From Promethearchaeota archaeon (lineage in GTDB: Archaea; Asgardarchaeota; Lokiarchaeia; Sigyniarchaeales; SOKP01): DNA of 64,000 nucleotides. The translations under genes were made by a program, and so were the position numbers. This document shows positions 17,166 to 27,189 of the stretch, one piece after another. Below the pieces are notes generated by a model, which saw only the letters and a program-made list of their open reading frames with translations, did no database searches and was not told the origin of the DNA. The stretch lies in assembly GCA_011364925.1 (NCBI GenBank), contig RDOA01000014.1:1-64000 (forward strand), read 5' to 3'. The stretch's first letter is position 1; each line of letters opens with the position of its first letter.

Positions 17166-18665
17166 TTATAGAATCCCATTCCAGGCTTTAAGTAGTGGAT
17201 CATCATTAGTTTCTATTAATTCTGGATTCACACTCAATTTCATTACAGATCGCTTTTCTAAATTATATCCAAGCCATTTTGGAATTTTTTCATTATCGGG
17301 ATTGCCTGTGCGAGCAAATGTTATCCAAGTATTCATCATAATGTTTGTTAATTTCTTTGACTCCTCGCTAATCTCCACAGCTCCTTCTGCAGCATCGTTT
17401 TTATCAATTGTATTAAACACAAACGGGATTTCAAAAGTATGAAGCGCAAATCCGAATTTAGGAGACTTATAGGAAAAAACATAGCAATAGATTTTCGACT
17501 GATGAGTGGCGTGTGCTTCGAGTTGACGGACAATTGGAATTTTAAACATCGAATCGGATAAAATTTCGCTCCAGAATAGCATTGGATTATCAGGATATCT
17601 CTTTTCCAAAATTTCTCTATAAAGAACAATAAGTTTTTCTAAATCTTCTTTACTCATCATATCTTTTTGTATAGATGACCGGACAAACTTTAAAATTACT
17701 TTTTTCTTCACAACATTTGAGTTGTTCAATATTTCAGATAAAAATCCTAATTCGTTTTCGTTGTAACCTATCATAACTGGAACTTGATGATTATCGCCCT
17801 TACGAATTATTTCAATAGGCTGTTCTGGAATGATTTTACCATCCATCCAAGGCCAGAAGGGGCTACTTTTAACATTTAATATGCCACCCACGATCTTTTT
17901 TTGTGTCGCAATTATCTTTTCTAATGCCACGCTCCTCAATTCATCAACATTTTCCTTATCAATACCTAACTTGACAATAAATTCCTTACCACCATCTATT
18001 GATCTTTTCGGTTCAAAATTTTTTGGATTTGCGTTTCCACTTTGAATAATAGCTCTGTGAAATAAATCCTTCGAAGAAGGTATAGCAAGCAGTATAGCAA
18101 CTGATTGTCCACCAGCTGATTCACCGAAGATTGTTACGTTATCTGGATTCCCTCCAAAAACTTCAATATTTTCTTTAATCCATTTTAAAGCTAAGATTTG
18201 GTCTTGAATTCCAAGATTGGGAGGTATACCCGGTAAATTGAGAAATCCTAATGCTCCTATGCGATAATTGAAGCTAACTACTACAACATTTCCATAAGAA
18301 GCGAGCTTTGCTCCATCACTTCGAGGCCTACTTCCTGCTCCAATAAAGAAACCTCCTCCATGTATCCAAACCATGACAGGTCTTTTTTTATTGTCCGAAG
18401 CCGGTGTCCATATGTTAAGAAATAAACAATCTTCATCCTCGGGCAACTCAATTTTTGGATCGTCGTTTTGATGCTGAGGTGCTATTGGACCAAATTGGGT
18501 ACAATCTCTTATTTCATCCCATTTTTCTTTTGATTGAGGCTCTCTAAATCTAAGATCACCAATAGGCGCTTTTGCGTACGGAATTCCTTTATAACTTTCT
18601 ACTCCCTCTTCTATAAATCCTTGAACTCTTCCCGATTTAGTGAGAACCACTCCTGTCTTATTCAT
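17166..18665 (-). CDS. Type B carboxylesterase
   Basis: About 499 aa with the alpha/beta-hydrolase fold. The oxyanion region is WIHGGGFFIG, the nucleophile is Ser 186 in FGESAGGQ (numbered from GTG 18674), an acidic residue lies in GYNENELGF, and a His lies in the FALHTFEIPFVF segment. No signal peptide is present. In sugar islands such esterases often remove acyl groups from decorated oligosaccharides or pectin-like glycans. That role is inferred from neighbours; the real ester is unknown. ATG 18665 is favoured because GGAG directly precedes it. Archaeal type B esterases of this length are uncommon, so bacterial acquisition is plausible. Confidence 0.87.
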   Translation of the reverse strand: MNKTGVVLTKSGRVQGFIEEGVESYKGIPYAKAPIGDLRFREPQSKEKWDEIRDCTQFGPIAPQHQNDDPKIELPEDEDCLFLNIWTPASDNKKRPVMVWIHGGGFFIGAGSRPRSDGAKLASYGNVVVVSFNYRIGALGFLNLPGIPPNLGIQDQILALKWIKENIEVFGGNPDNVTIFGESAGGQSVAILLAIPSSKDLFHRAIIQSGNANPKNFEPKRSIDGGKEFIVKLGIDKENVDELRSVALEKIIATQKKIVGGILNVKSSPFWPWMDGKIIPEQPIEIIRKGDNHQVPVMIGYNENELGFLSEILNNSNVVKKKVILKFVRSSIQKDMMSKEDLEKLIVLYREILEKRYPDNPMLFWSEILSDSMFKIPIVRQLEAHATHQSKIYCYVFSYKSPKFGFALHTFEIPFVFNTIDKNDAAEGAVEISEESKKLTNIMMNTWITFARTGNPDNEKIPKWLGYNLEKRSVMKLSVNPELIETNDDPLLKAWNGIL

Positions 18666-18788
18666 CTTCTCCACTTTTCAGTATTTATTTAGGAATAAAA
18701 CTCATCCTATTATTAAAACTCTCCTCTTAAAATTATTCTTTAATTTCAAATTAGAAAAAAAAAGAGGATAACTCTTTTAAGACGATTT

Positions 18789-19403
18789 TTACCAAATAGA
18801 AAAGTCTTTTTCTTTGGAAAAATCTCTCTTTAAAGGCTTTCCAGTTAATAAAGTGAGATACCGTATACGTGCTGATTGTTCTGCCCCAGTAACATACTGT
18901 AGTGCGTCTTCTAATGTCATTCCCTTAGCAAAAATCCCATGACCTCTCACTACGACGAATGGATAGTTTTTAAGCATTTTAGGCACCTCAATTGATGTGT
19001 AATATGCACCTGCTGGGATTTCTACATCAATAATTGGAATTTTTTTGTACAGCGCGAAACCTTCAGCGTCTATGCACGTGATCTCATCTTCAATTAAAGA
19101 TAAAGCTACGCAGTAAGGATTATGAGCGTGAATCACAGCCATTGCGTCAGTTTCTAAGTAAATAGCTCTGTGAACTCCAAGCTCGGTACTTGCGATAAGC
19201 GAACTAGAGTCTTCTTCTTTTAATTCACATTCGACCAAATCTTCTATTTTCAAATCACCTAACATTGCAGCTCTTCTTTTAATAATAATTTTACCTCCAC
19301 TTTTAATGGAAATATTCCCTGAATGTGAAGTATTATAACCATGTCTTACTAAATGCTTCCCAACTTTCTTGAATATCTTATATATTGATTCATCAACAAC
19401 CAT
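18789..19403 (-). CDS. Class II aldolase, L-rhamnulose/L-fuculose-1-phosphate aldolase type
   Basis: A 204-aa zinc aldolase. The residues expected in E. coli FucA are here at nearly identical positions: Glu 74 (STELGVH), His 92 and His 94 (IHAHNPY) and His 155 (RGHGIFA). The reaction would cleave a 1-phospho-ketohexulose to DHAP plus L-lactaldehyde. Its operon partners rhaA and AOR, and the nearby rhamnulokinase, point to L-rhamnulose-1-phosphate as the substrate, although the family is FucA-like rather than the longer bacterial RhaD. It is the third gene of a tight minus-strand operon, 19 nt after the AOR stop. Confidence 0.88.
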   Translation of the reverse strand: MVVDESIYKIFKKVGKHLVRHGYNTSHSGNISIKSGGKIIIKRRAAMLGDLKIEDLVECELKEEDSSSLIASTELGVHRAIYLETDAMAVIHAHNPYCVALSLIEDEITCIDAEGFALYKKIPIIDVEIPAGAYYTSIEVPKMLKNYPFVVVRGHGIFAKGMTLEDALQYVTGAEQSARIRYLTLLTGKPLKRDFSKEKDFSIW

Positions 19404-19422
19404 AATTTAATTCCTTTTTTAA

Positions 19423-21213
19423 CTATATTTGTTTAATTCCAAGCTTTTCTAAAGTTTCTAGTTTTGGAATTCCTTGTTCGTCCCATCCGCGAATAAAATA
19501 ATATTGTTCCAACATTGTTTTTAGTGGTACTATAGACCCTTTAGAAAAACCTTCCTGTAAAGGTTCATTTATAAATCTTGGTGGTAAAATATCGTCACCT
19601 CTGCCCAATCCTTCTCTAATATTAAAAATCCTTTCCAGATTATATATTCTTTCTCCAATTTCAAGAAGTTTCATTACATCATAATCAATTCCTGTAATAG
19701 CTTTCAAAAATCGAGCGTAATAATCAAGTCCTAAAGCCCAACCTGCAAAAGCACATATAACAAGGCTATCTTCAATTGCCTTCTGATTTTGTTTTAATAT
19801 TAGTAAATCTGGTTTACCAGCAATAGTAAACCTATCGATTTTTTTGGGTGCAGCAAATATTTCTAAAGAGGCTAAATAGCCAGTAAGATGGCATCCTCCT
19901 CTTGTGGATGTAGCATAACCTAATGCGTGTCCTATAGCGCCTCTTGGATCGTAAGCAGGTAACTCTAATCCCTTTACTTGCATGGCTATATCTTCAGAAC
20001 CGTATCTTTTGGAAAGAATTTTTGAACCCTCACTAATTTGTGCCCCGATCCCCTCTTTAAATGCAATCTTTCTTACCAATTCTTTTAATATGCCGGAATT
20101 TCCAAAAATAAGAGAAGGATCATCTATATGTCCCTTCTCTTGTAACTCCATGGCACACGCAATACTCCCACCACAAGATATAGTATCAAGTCCATATAGA
20201 TTACACAAATAATTTGCTTGTGTAACTGAAGTTAAGTTAAAAATTCCAAGATTAGGACCAAGTGCCCAAACAGATTCATACTCCGGGCCTTTACCTCTCA
20301 TATCACCCGCCTTCGTTAACCTTCCACATCTAATAGGACACGCATAGCAACCTTCGTGTTCTTGTGTAAGATTTTTATCTATCTTCTCACCACTTACTTG
20401 AACTGCTCTCTCATCGAAACCTCTTTGAAAGTTATTAATTGGAAACATACCTAGAATATTAATCACATTTACCAAGGCGGATGTTCCAAACTTAGGTAAA
20501 GATGAACGGGTAATAGGGACAACTTTTATCTTATCTTGTGCAACCTTTACATATTTTTTTAGTAAGTCTTGATCGTTTATTTCAACTTTGGCATTACCGC
20601 CTTTCACAACGACTGCTTTGAGCTTTTTGGAACCCATAACAGCTCCTACACCACCTCTGCCAAAAGCCCTAGCAGCATCGTTCATTATAGAGGCTATTTT
20701 TACTAAATTCTCCCCTGCTTGGCCTATCATCAAGGCATTAATTTTGTTTCCTTCGATCTTTTTTAATTCTTCAAAAGTTTTTTCAGTGTCGGTACCCCAT
20801 AAATTTGAGCTTTCTTTTAATAAAACTCCATTTTCGCCGTCGATTAATAGATAGCCCAGTTCTTTTAACTTTCCTTGAATTATAATACCATCATAACCAC
20901 ATTTCTTCATTATAACGCCAAAAGAACCACCAGAATTTGAGTAAAATATTCCGTTTGTCAAGGGAGATTTTGTAACTAATGAAAATCTTCCATTGGTGGG
21001 AACTATCGTTCCACCAAAAGGACCTGTTGAAAAAATTAATAAATTCCTCTGATCTAAAGGGTCAGTTTTTATCGGAAGCTTATCCAGTAATAATTTTACT
21101 CCTAAACCTCGCCCACCGATGTAATCTGACAAAATTTTTTCAGGAACAGTCACTTCCCTGAACTTTTCACGATTTAAATCTACTTCTAAAATTTTATTAT
21201 TTAATCCTTTCAT
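19423..21213 (-). CDS. Tungsten-dependent aldehyde:ferredoxin oxidoreductase
   Basis: A 596-aa AOR-family enzyme that oxidises aldehydes to acids and reduces ferredoxin in the cytoplasm. The N-terminal domain has IGGRGLGVKLL, STGPFGG and the NSGGSFG pterin-binding strands. The [4Fe-4S] ligands include CYACPIRC and a later Cys (VICAF). The length matches single-subunit AOR. It is sandwiched between rhaA (6-nt gap) and the class II aldolase (19-nt gap) in one operon. L-lactaldehyde from the aldolase is therefore its likely substrate. Known AORs accept broad aliphatic aldehydes, so the specificity is inference. Confidence 0.93.
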   Translation of the reverse strand: MKGLNNKILEVDLNREKFREVTVPEKILSDYIGGRGLGVKLLLDKLPIKTDPLDQRNLLIFSTGPFGGTIVPTNGRFSLVTKSPLTNGIFYSNSGGSFGVIMKKCGYDGIIIQGKLKELGYLLIDGENGVLLKESSNLWGTDTEKTFEELKKIEGNKINALMIGQAGENLVKIASIMNDAARAFGRGGVGAVMGSKKLKAVVVKGGNAKVEINDQDLLKKYVKVAQDKIKVVPITRSSLPKFGTSALVNVINILGMFPINNFQRGFDERAVQVSGEKIDKNLTQEHEGCYACPIRCGRLTKAGDMRGKGPEYESVWALGPNLGIFNLTSVTQANYLCNLYGLDTISCGGSIACAMELQEKGHIDDPSLIFGNSGILKELVRKIAFKEGIGAQISEGSKILSKRYGSEDIAMQVKGLELPAYDPRGAIGHALGYATSTRGGCHLTGYLASLEIFAAPKKIDRFTIAGKPDLLILKQNQKAIEDSLVICAFAGWALGLDYYARFLKAITGIDYDVMKLLEIGERIYNLERIFNIREGLGRGDDILPPRFINEPLQEGFSKGSIVPLKTMLEQYYFIRGWDEQGIPKLETLEKLGIKQI

Positions 21214-21219
21214 ATGATA

Positions 21220-22488
21220 TTATGTTCTTTTCATTAAAGTGTTAATTTCATATTCTTCCACACTTTTAATCCAATCTTTCCCTACTGGGACATTATTTTT
21301 ATAGCAATAATAATCCCATACAGCCCCAAAAGGAAGAGTTTTAAGTTCTTCTAAGAGTGCCAGCCTTTGGAAGTATTTTTCATTAATTTCATACTCTTTT
21401 AAGACTTCCCAAGGTTGGAGTAAAGCGTATAGTATGCTTTTCAAAGTTGATCTTGAACCGATTACCCATGCTGCAATTCTATTAATAGATGCGTCAAAAT
21501 AATCCAATCCTAGAAAAATTTTATTTAGTTCATTACTTCGAATTATCTCTTCAGCGATTTGAATCAATTGATCATCAAGAACAACAACATGATCGGAATC
21601 CCACCTCAAACCTCGACTTATATGAAGGAATATTCCCTTAATGAAAGGTAAAATAGCTGAGATTTTATCTGCTACAGATTCCGTTGGATGAAAATGACCT
21701 GTATCAAGCGTTATCATAAGGTCATTTTTTAGAGCATAACTTAAGTAGAAATCGTGACTTCCTACTACATAAGCTTCACTTCCTATCCCAAACAATTTTC
21801 CTTCTAAAGAATCTTGAATGTATCTAGAATCTAATTTCTGTTCAAAAATTCTATCTAACGAATCTTTTAATAGTTCTCTATGACCGGCACGATCAACCGG
21901 AATATCTTTTGAGCCATCAGGAATCCAGATGTTATGAATAACCATCTTATCTAATTGCCTTCCAATATCAACGCTTATTTCACGACAGCGCTTTACATGC
22001 TCAATCCAAAAGTTGCGAATTTCATTAGATTTATTGCTCAATGTATAACTTGAATTTGCTTTTGGGTGAGAAAACAAGGTAGCATTAAAGTCTAATCCCA
22101 AAGTCTCCTTTTTAGCCCAATCTATCCAAGATTGGAAGTGATCCACTTCTATTTTAGTTCTATCTACAGCTGATTCTCCAAAATCGCCATAAATTGCGTG
22201 CAAGTTAACCCTATGTCTCCCAGGTATAAGAAACATTGCTTTTTTCAAATCCATTTGAAGTTCGCTAATTGTTCTTGCCTTACCAGGATAATTGCCTGTT
22301 GCTAAAATTCCCCCTCCGGAAAGTTTTGGATTAGGATTTTCAAATCCGCCAACATCATCTCCTTGCCAACAGTGAACTGAAAGTGATATTTTTTCTAAAT
22401 CTTCAAATACATGCTCAATGTTTACTCCAAGTTCACTATATTTCTTCTTAGCTATCTCGTACGATGTTTCTATTTGATTATTATTCAT
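21220..22488 (-). CDS. rhaA: L-rhamnose isomerase
   Basis: Interconverts L-rhamnose and L-rhamnulose. About 422 aa, full length for RhaA. Recognised by the SVHCWQGDDVGGFE N-terminal motif, the FNATLFSHPKAN strand, the metal-binding TLDTGHFHPTESV segment and ISRGLRWDSDHVV with the His-Asp metal ligands. ATG 22488 is preferred over the upstream GTG 22500 (MNNNQIETSYEIA is the usual start). It is the first gene of the operon rhaA - AOR - aldolase. A TATA-like element 40-50 nt upstream and the divergent GH106 gene mark a shared regulatory region (22501-22653). Confidence 0.94.
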   Translation of the reverse strand: MNNNQIETSYEIAKKKYSELGVNIEHVFEDLEKISLSVHCWQGDDVGGFENPNPKLSGGGILATGNYPGKARTISELQMDLKKAMFLIPGRHRVNLHAIYGDFGESAVDRTKIEVDHFQSWIDWAKKETLGLDFNATLFSHPKANSSYTLSNKSNEIRNFWIEHVKRCREISVDIGRQLDKMVIHNIWIPDGSKDIPVDRAGHRELLKDSLDRIFEQKLDSRYIQDSLEGKLFGIGSEAYVVGSHDFYLSYALKNDLMITLDTGHFHPTESVADKISAILPFIKGIFLHISRGLRWDSDHVVVLDDQLIQIAEEIIRSNELNKIFLGLDYFDASINRIAAWVIGSRSTLKSILYALLQPWEVLKEYEINEKYFQRLALLEELKTLPFGAVWDYYCYKNNVPVGKDWIKSVEEYEINTLMKRT

Positions 22489-22523
22489 GAGTATTATCAC
22501 ATCTATTAGAAAACATATATATG

Positions 22524-22540
22524 AAAATGATATATTTAGC
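22524..22540 (-). promoter_or_regulatory. Possible TATA box of the rhaA operon
   Basis: On the minus strand the run TAAATATATC (complement of 22528-22537) lies about 40-50 nt before the rhaA ATG, the distance expected for an archaeal TATA element with a short leader. The whole 165-nt divergent region is AT-rich, so the match is weak. An imperfect TTAATTAATT/GAATTAATTT repeat near 22620-22641 could be an operator. No regulator gene is nearby to test this against. Confidence 0.3.
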
Positions 22541-22653
22541 TGTTCTTTAAACTAATTGATTCAACTTGTATTAAATGGGGATAATAGTTCATTTCAATTA
22601 TTATAAGATAGTAAAAGTTATTAATTAATTATAGAATTAATTTGTGAAAAAGC

Positions 22654-25600
22654 ATGGTTGATATAGAATGGAACAACTTTCGAAATCCTCCTAAATCCTC
22701 TAGACCTATGGTTAGATGGTGGTGGACAGGCTTAGATGTAGAAAAAGATGAGCTTATTAAAGAATTTCAAGAATTGGATGAAAAGGGATTCTTAGGGGCA
22801 GAAATTCAAGTATTCATGATTGGTTCACCCATGAATTTAGAAAGGATCGACATAGAAAGAGCAAAAAGATCTCATAGATTCATGCAACCTTACTACTATG
22901 AAATGATAAAAATATTATTAGATGAGGCGGCAAAAAGAGATATGATTCTTGATTTAACGATTAGTTCTTCTTGGCCAACTGGGGGCGTTCACATCGATAA
23001 AAAAGACTCCATGAAGACTCTAATGATTGGTCAAAGGGTACTTGAAGGACCCTTAACATATTCTGACAAAATACCTGAAATGGTGATTCCCGCTAAACAA
23101 GGATTAGCCGCAATAGTAGACTATCGAAATGAGAGGAAGTTAGTTGCCCTCATTGCTGCGAAACCCACTGGAAAACCGGGAAAAATCAAATTTAGGAATA
23201 TTAAGACATCATATTTAGATAAATCTTCAATAATTGACTTAACAGACAAAGTTGACAAAGATGGTATTTTAAATTGGGAAGTTCCAAATGGAACATGGCA
23301 ACTTTTTTCATTCTTTAGTTGTCCCTCTGGAGTTATGCCATTATCAGATTCTAGGTCTGAATTTAACAAAACTAGTTTGGTAATAGATCATCTTGCATCT
23401 GATCCGATTCGAAGGCATTTAGATCTTCACTTAGGAGAAGGAAAGAAATATTTTGGAGAGCACTTTGGAAAATCATTAAGAGGTTTTTTTACAGATAGCT
23501 TAGAATTAGCATCTAATTGGTTATGGACAGAAGATTTTCTTAAAAAATTTAAACAAAAGAGAGGCTATGACATCAGACCTTTTTTACCAGTTTGTTTTGT
23601 TCCTAATAGAGATAATAAATATCAACACGGAAGACACGAGTTAATCCCGGTATATGACTTTATGGGAGGGATTGGAGAAAAAATTAGATATGATTACGAG
23701 TTAACAATTTCAGACCTTTTTTCAGAGGAATTAGTCCAAACCATGACAGATTGGGCGGAAGAAAACAATTTAAAAAATAGGATTCAAGGATATGGACTGA
23801 GAGCAGACACATTAAAAATTTATGGAATTTCTCACATTCCCGAAACCGAACAATTATTTGCTGGTGGAATAATTGATTTCCTAAAATTTGCTGGATCTGC
23901 GGGTACAATATACGGCAAATCAATTATAACTGCAGAATCAATGGTATGGAATCAAAGAGATTATATGACTACACCTCTAAAGTGGAAAGTAACGGCTGAT
24001 AGGTTATTCTCATCAGGAGTTAATCAGATGATCTATCACGGTTATCCTTATCAAAATCCTTTATTTCCTTATCCAGGGTTTTGTGGATTCTCAACACCCT
24101 ATTTACCAGCACCATGGAACTTTTCCTCAAATTTTAGCAGAAGTAATCCATTCTGGGATTTTTTTCCAATAATTAATGAATATATATCAAGATGTCAATA
24201 TGTTTTGCAACATGGTAGAACTGTTAGTAAAGTAGCGATATATTATTCCATATTTAATTATTGTGATGATATTTTAAAAAAAGAAGAATTAGTTGGAGGG
24301 TATTTAGATGAATATGATGCTCCTTTAAGTCAAGGAGCAATTAACGCTCATGTGAAAAAAGCTGACAAATTAGACTACAATGAACGGTGGACATCTTCCT
24401 TTTTGAAAATAACTGACGAATTAAACTCCTTTGGTTATTACTATACCCATCTGAACGAAGAATCCATTCTTAACAGCACATTGAGAGATAATAAATTAAT
24501 AATCAGAGAAACAGAATTTGAAACTTTAATTATGCCAAATATTGATAAAATTTCTTTCGAATTGGCCAAAAAGGTAAAAGAGATCGCTAATTCGGGTATA
24601 CCCATAATATTTATAAATTCAATCCCTTTAGAGCAACCAGGATATTTAAATTACGAGAAAAATGACAAAGAGATCAAAAAGCTTATTGAAGAGTTATTGG
24701 AAGCTCAAAAAATTTATCTTATTAACAATGTAAATGAGATTTCGAGTTTTATTTTGAATAAATTAGAAGTTAAACCAGGATTATGCTTTGATGAACCGGA
24801 GACATCAATACATTACATACATAAAAAAACAACGAATTCTGATTATTATTTCCTCCGGAATTCCCAAAACTACCCTAAAAAAGCACATATCAAGTTTTCA
24901 CATCCTGATAAAATTCCTTTTATCTTGAATCCTTGGAACGGTGAAATATTTCAAGCTCCACAATACAAGCGAGACAAGATGTATTTAGAAATAGATTTGT
25001 TTTTTCAAGCCTATGATTCTATAATTATAGAATTCAAGAAGGCTGATGAGGAGATTCATGTAATAGAGAGTCCAATAATGATTGAGAGATATAATAAAAA
25101 ATTAGTGAGTTATATAGATAAAGTAGGACAGTTCGATATTAAATTGAGTAATCAGAGTTTAAATACAAAAAATATTAATGAAAACGATTTATTATCTATA
25201 CCGATACAACATTTCAATTTTAAGACCAAAATTCGCGATTATCTAGGAAATCTCAAACTAATCGAGATGGAAATGGGTGAATTAAAAGATTGGAGGGAGA
25301 TTCCTGAATTAAAATATTGTTCAAGTAAAGGAACCTATTTATTTAAGTTTGATTTAAATAAAGAGATTTCTATTGACGACCATTGTGTTATTATATCAAT
25401 CGAACATGTACACGATGTAGCAGTTGTTAAGGTAAATGGAACCGAATTTTCTCCATTATTAGTATATCCATTTACTCAAGAGATTACCTCATCAGTTAAA
25501 TTCGGAGAAAATACTGTAGAGATAGATGTTACTCCTACCTTGAGGAATCGTTTGATTGGTTACGGAAGACAAGGAGGAGAAAATTGGATAAATCATAAGA

Positions 25601-25677
25601 ATAAAAAGGAATTCATGCCATCAGGCTTAATTGGTCCAATTTTTATTAAAATCGTGAAGAAAGTTGTATTTTTGTAA
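22654..25677 (+). CDS. Alpha-L-rhamnosidase-like protein, GH106
   Basis: A 1007-aa protein. The N-terminus PPKSSRPMVRWWWTGLDV is the signature of the GH106-like family (Pro-rich, Arg-Pro, triple Trp, then a helix with GFLGAEIQVF). It includes a long TIM-barrel-containing region to about residue 650 and C-terminal beta-sandwich domains (about 700-1005). GH106 enzymes release terminal alpha-L-rhamnose by inversion. No signal peptide is present, so it probably acts on imported oligosaccharides. Its neighbours (divergent rhaA operon, downstream transporter and rhaB) strongly support rhamnose. Catalytic Glu residues could not be assigned with certainty. Confidence 0.85.
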   Translation: MVDIEWNNFRNPPKSSRPMVRWWWTGLDVEKDELIKEFQELDEKGFLGAEIQVFMIGSPMNLERIDIERAKRSHRFMQPYYYEMIKILLDEAAKRDMILDLTISSSWPTGGVHIDKKDSMKTLMIGQRVLEGPLTYSDKIPEMVIPAKQGLAAIVDYRNERKLVALIAAKPTGKPGKIKFRNIKTSYLDKSSIIDLTDKVDKDGILNWEVPNGTWQLFSFFSCPSGVMPLSDSRSEFNKTSLVIDHLASDPIRRHLDLHLGEGKKYFGEHFGKSLRGFFTDSLELASNWLWTEDFLKKFKQKRGYDIRPFLPVCFVPNRDNKYQHGRHELIPVYDFMGGIGEKIRYDYELTISDLFSEELVQTMTDWAEENNLKNRIQGYGLRADTLKIYGISHIPETEQLFAGGIIDFLKFAGSAGTIYGKSIITAESMVWNQRDYMTTPLKWKVTADRLFSSGVNQMIYHGYPYQNPLFPYPGFCGFSTPYLPAPWNFSSNFSRSNPFWDFFPIINEYISRCQYVLQHGRTVSKVAIYYSIFNYCDDILKKEELVGGYLDEYDAPLSQGAINAHVKKADKLDYNERWTSSFLKITDELNSFGYYYTHLNEESILNSTLRDNKLIIRETEFETLIMPNIDKISFELAKKVKEIANSGIPIIFINSIPLEQPGYLNYEKNDKEIKKLIEELLEAQKIYLINNVNEISSFILNKLEVKPGLCFDEPETSIHYIHKKTTNSDYYFLRNSQNYPKKAHIKFSHPDKIPFILNPWNGEIFQAPQYKRDKMYLEIDLFFQAYDSIIIEFKKADEEIHVIESPIMIERYNKKLVSYIDKVGQFDIKLSNQSLNTKNINENDLLSIPIQHFNFKTKIRDYLGNLKLIEMEMGELKDWREIPELKYCSSKGTYLFKFDLNKEISIDDHCVIISIEHVHDVAVVKVNGTEFSPLLVYPFTQEITSSVKFGENTVEIDVTPTLRNRLIGYGRQGGENWINHKNKKEFMPSGLIGPIFIKIVKKVVFL

Positions 25678-25796
25678 CTATAAATCTTCAAAAATTTTTT
25701 TTATTAGCTCGAAATCAGAAGAAAGAAAATCATTTTTATATATATTAATCAATCTATTTGAGATCATATAAAATTTTAATAAAAAGATGGATATTA

Positions 25797-27161
25797 ATGG
25801 AAAGTCAAAATAAGAAACAGCTTAGTTCGAGAAATTTATGGGGTTATGCTTTAGGTGCTATTCCTAATGGATTACTGGTGTTTATATTTGGACTAAAATA
25901 TATTCAATTCTTTTATGACAAATTAAAATTAGATCCAACTCTTTTTGTCATCGGGCAAGTGATCTACTTAGTGGTGAATGCGTTAAATGATCCGTTACTC
26001 GGCCAAATGTCAGACCGAACAAATCCAAAAAAGTGGGGGAGTAGAAGGACCATTTACATTAAGTATGGAGCACCAATTTGGGCGCTCACATTTATGATTG
26101 TTTGGTTTCCGTGGAGTTTTGACAATCAAATAGTAATATTTCTTCATTTTATTATAAGCGTTTGTCTCTTTGACACTTTCTTTACTTTGGTTGTTTTAGT
26201 ATGGATGGCTTTGTTACCCGAAATGACATCTGATTTGGACGAAAGAAATAAAGCAAACTTCTATGCAACCCTACTTGGCGCAGCTTTTGTAATTCCAATG
26301 TTCATAATTGTTGGAGCAATGGATCCTACCTCATTTGCATTTATACTTTTAATGCTGATGATCGCGATTTTTTCGACAATCCTGTTAATTATTACTGCTT
26401 TTTTATGTAAAGAAAAACCTGAATTTCAAAAAGATGAGGGTCTTCCAATCTTCAAGGCTGTAAAGGAAACATTAAGGTTGAAATCGTTTTTAACTTATAT
26501 GGGCTATATATTTTGCGATGCGTTTAATGGTTCGATTGGTTTAAGTTATCTTTTCGTTTATCTATTGATTTTAGGCGAAGGGGGTTTGATATACTATTTT
26601 GCGATCTTTTTCTTTATTGGATATGGTTCTAACTATCTTTGCATGAAGCTAAGACCAAAGTGGGGGATGCGGAATATATTGCTAAGGTTTGGAGTCTTGA
26701 AAGTTATATTTTCGTTCATTTTATTTGGCATCATAGTATTTATAGATGCTCCGATCATTGTGGTTATAGGACTAGCAATAAGTACATTTCTGGGAGGATA
26801 TTCGATATTTAACACCCCAATTTTGTACTTATCTATAGATCAGGACGAGCTAAGAAATGGTTCAAGGAGAGAAGGTATGTTCTTAGGTATGGATGCTTTG
26901 ATACATAAACCCTCTCAAAGCATCGGTCCGATTGTTGCGACATTTGTCCTTGGATTTTTTGGATACGTACAAAATTCTGTTTTACCACAAACAGCGTCTG
27001 CAATATTCGGTATTAAGGTATTAATGTTTTTAATTCCGGCTATTGTAAGTGCAATTGGCCTAACTTTTATGTTCTTTTACCCCCTCCATGGGGAGAAGTT
27101 AGACGATTTGAGAGCAAAACTCCAAGAGCTTCATACTGCAAAGCAAGAAAGAATTGAATAA
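25797..27161 (+). CDS. GPH-family sugar:cation symporter (MFS)
   Basis: About 454 aa with twelve predicted transmembrane segments. The conserved loop DPLLGQMSDRTNPKKWGSRR is the GPH (melibiose/glucuronide carrier) signature. A second SRREGMFLGMDAL loop sits in the C-terminal half. ATG 25797 is chosen; the TTG 13 codons upstream only adds a basic stretch. The gene follows the GH106 gene by about 120 nt on the same strand and is convergent with rhaB, so it probably imports rhamnose or rhamnosyl-oligosaccharides (context inference). A T-rich stretch (27169-27182) between the convergent genes could serve both as terminator. Confidence 0.87.
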   Translation: MESQNKKQLSSRNLWGYALGAIPNGLLVFIFGLKYIQFFYDKLKLDPTLFVIGQVIYLVVNALNDPLLGQMSDRTNPKKWGSRRTIYIKYGAPIWALTFMIVWFPWSFDNQIVIFLHFIISVCLFDTFFTLVVLVWMALLPEMTSDLDERNKANFYATLLGAAFVIPMFIIVGAMDPTSFAFILLMLMIAIFSTILLIITAFLCKEKPEFQKDEGLPIFKAVKETLRLKSFLTYMGYIFCDAFNGSIGLSYLFVYLLILGEGGLIYYFAIFFFIGYGSNYLCMKLRPKWGMRNILLRFGVLKVIFSFILFGIIVFIDAPIIVVIGLAISTFLGGYSIFNTPILYLSIDQDELRNGSRREGMFLGMDALIHKPSQSIGPIVATFVLGFFGYVQNSVLPQTASAIFGIKVLMFLIPAIVSAIGLTFMFFYPLHGEKLDDLRAKLQELHTAKQERIE

Positions 27162-27189
27162 TTTAATTTATTTCTTTTTTATTTTAAAT

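Noticed and set aside
18789-19403. The aldolase as part of a fucose pathway
   Set aside because: The residues fit FucA, but the operon and kinase are clearly for rhamnose (RhaA, RhaB), and no fucose isomerase or kinase is seen.
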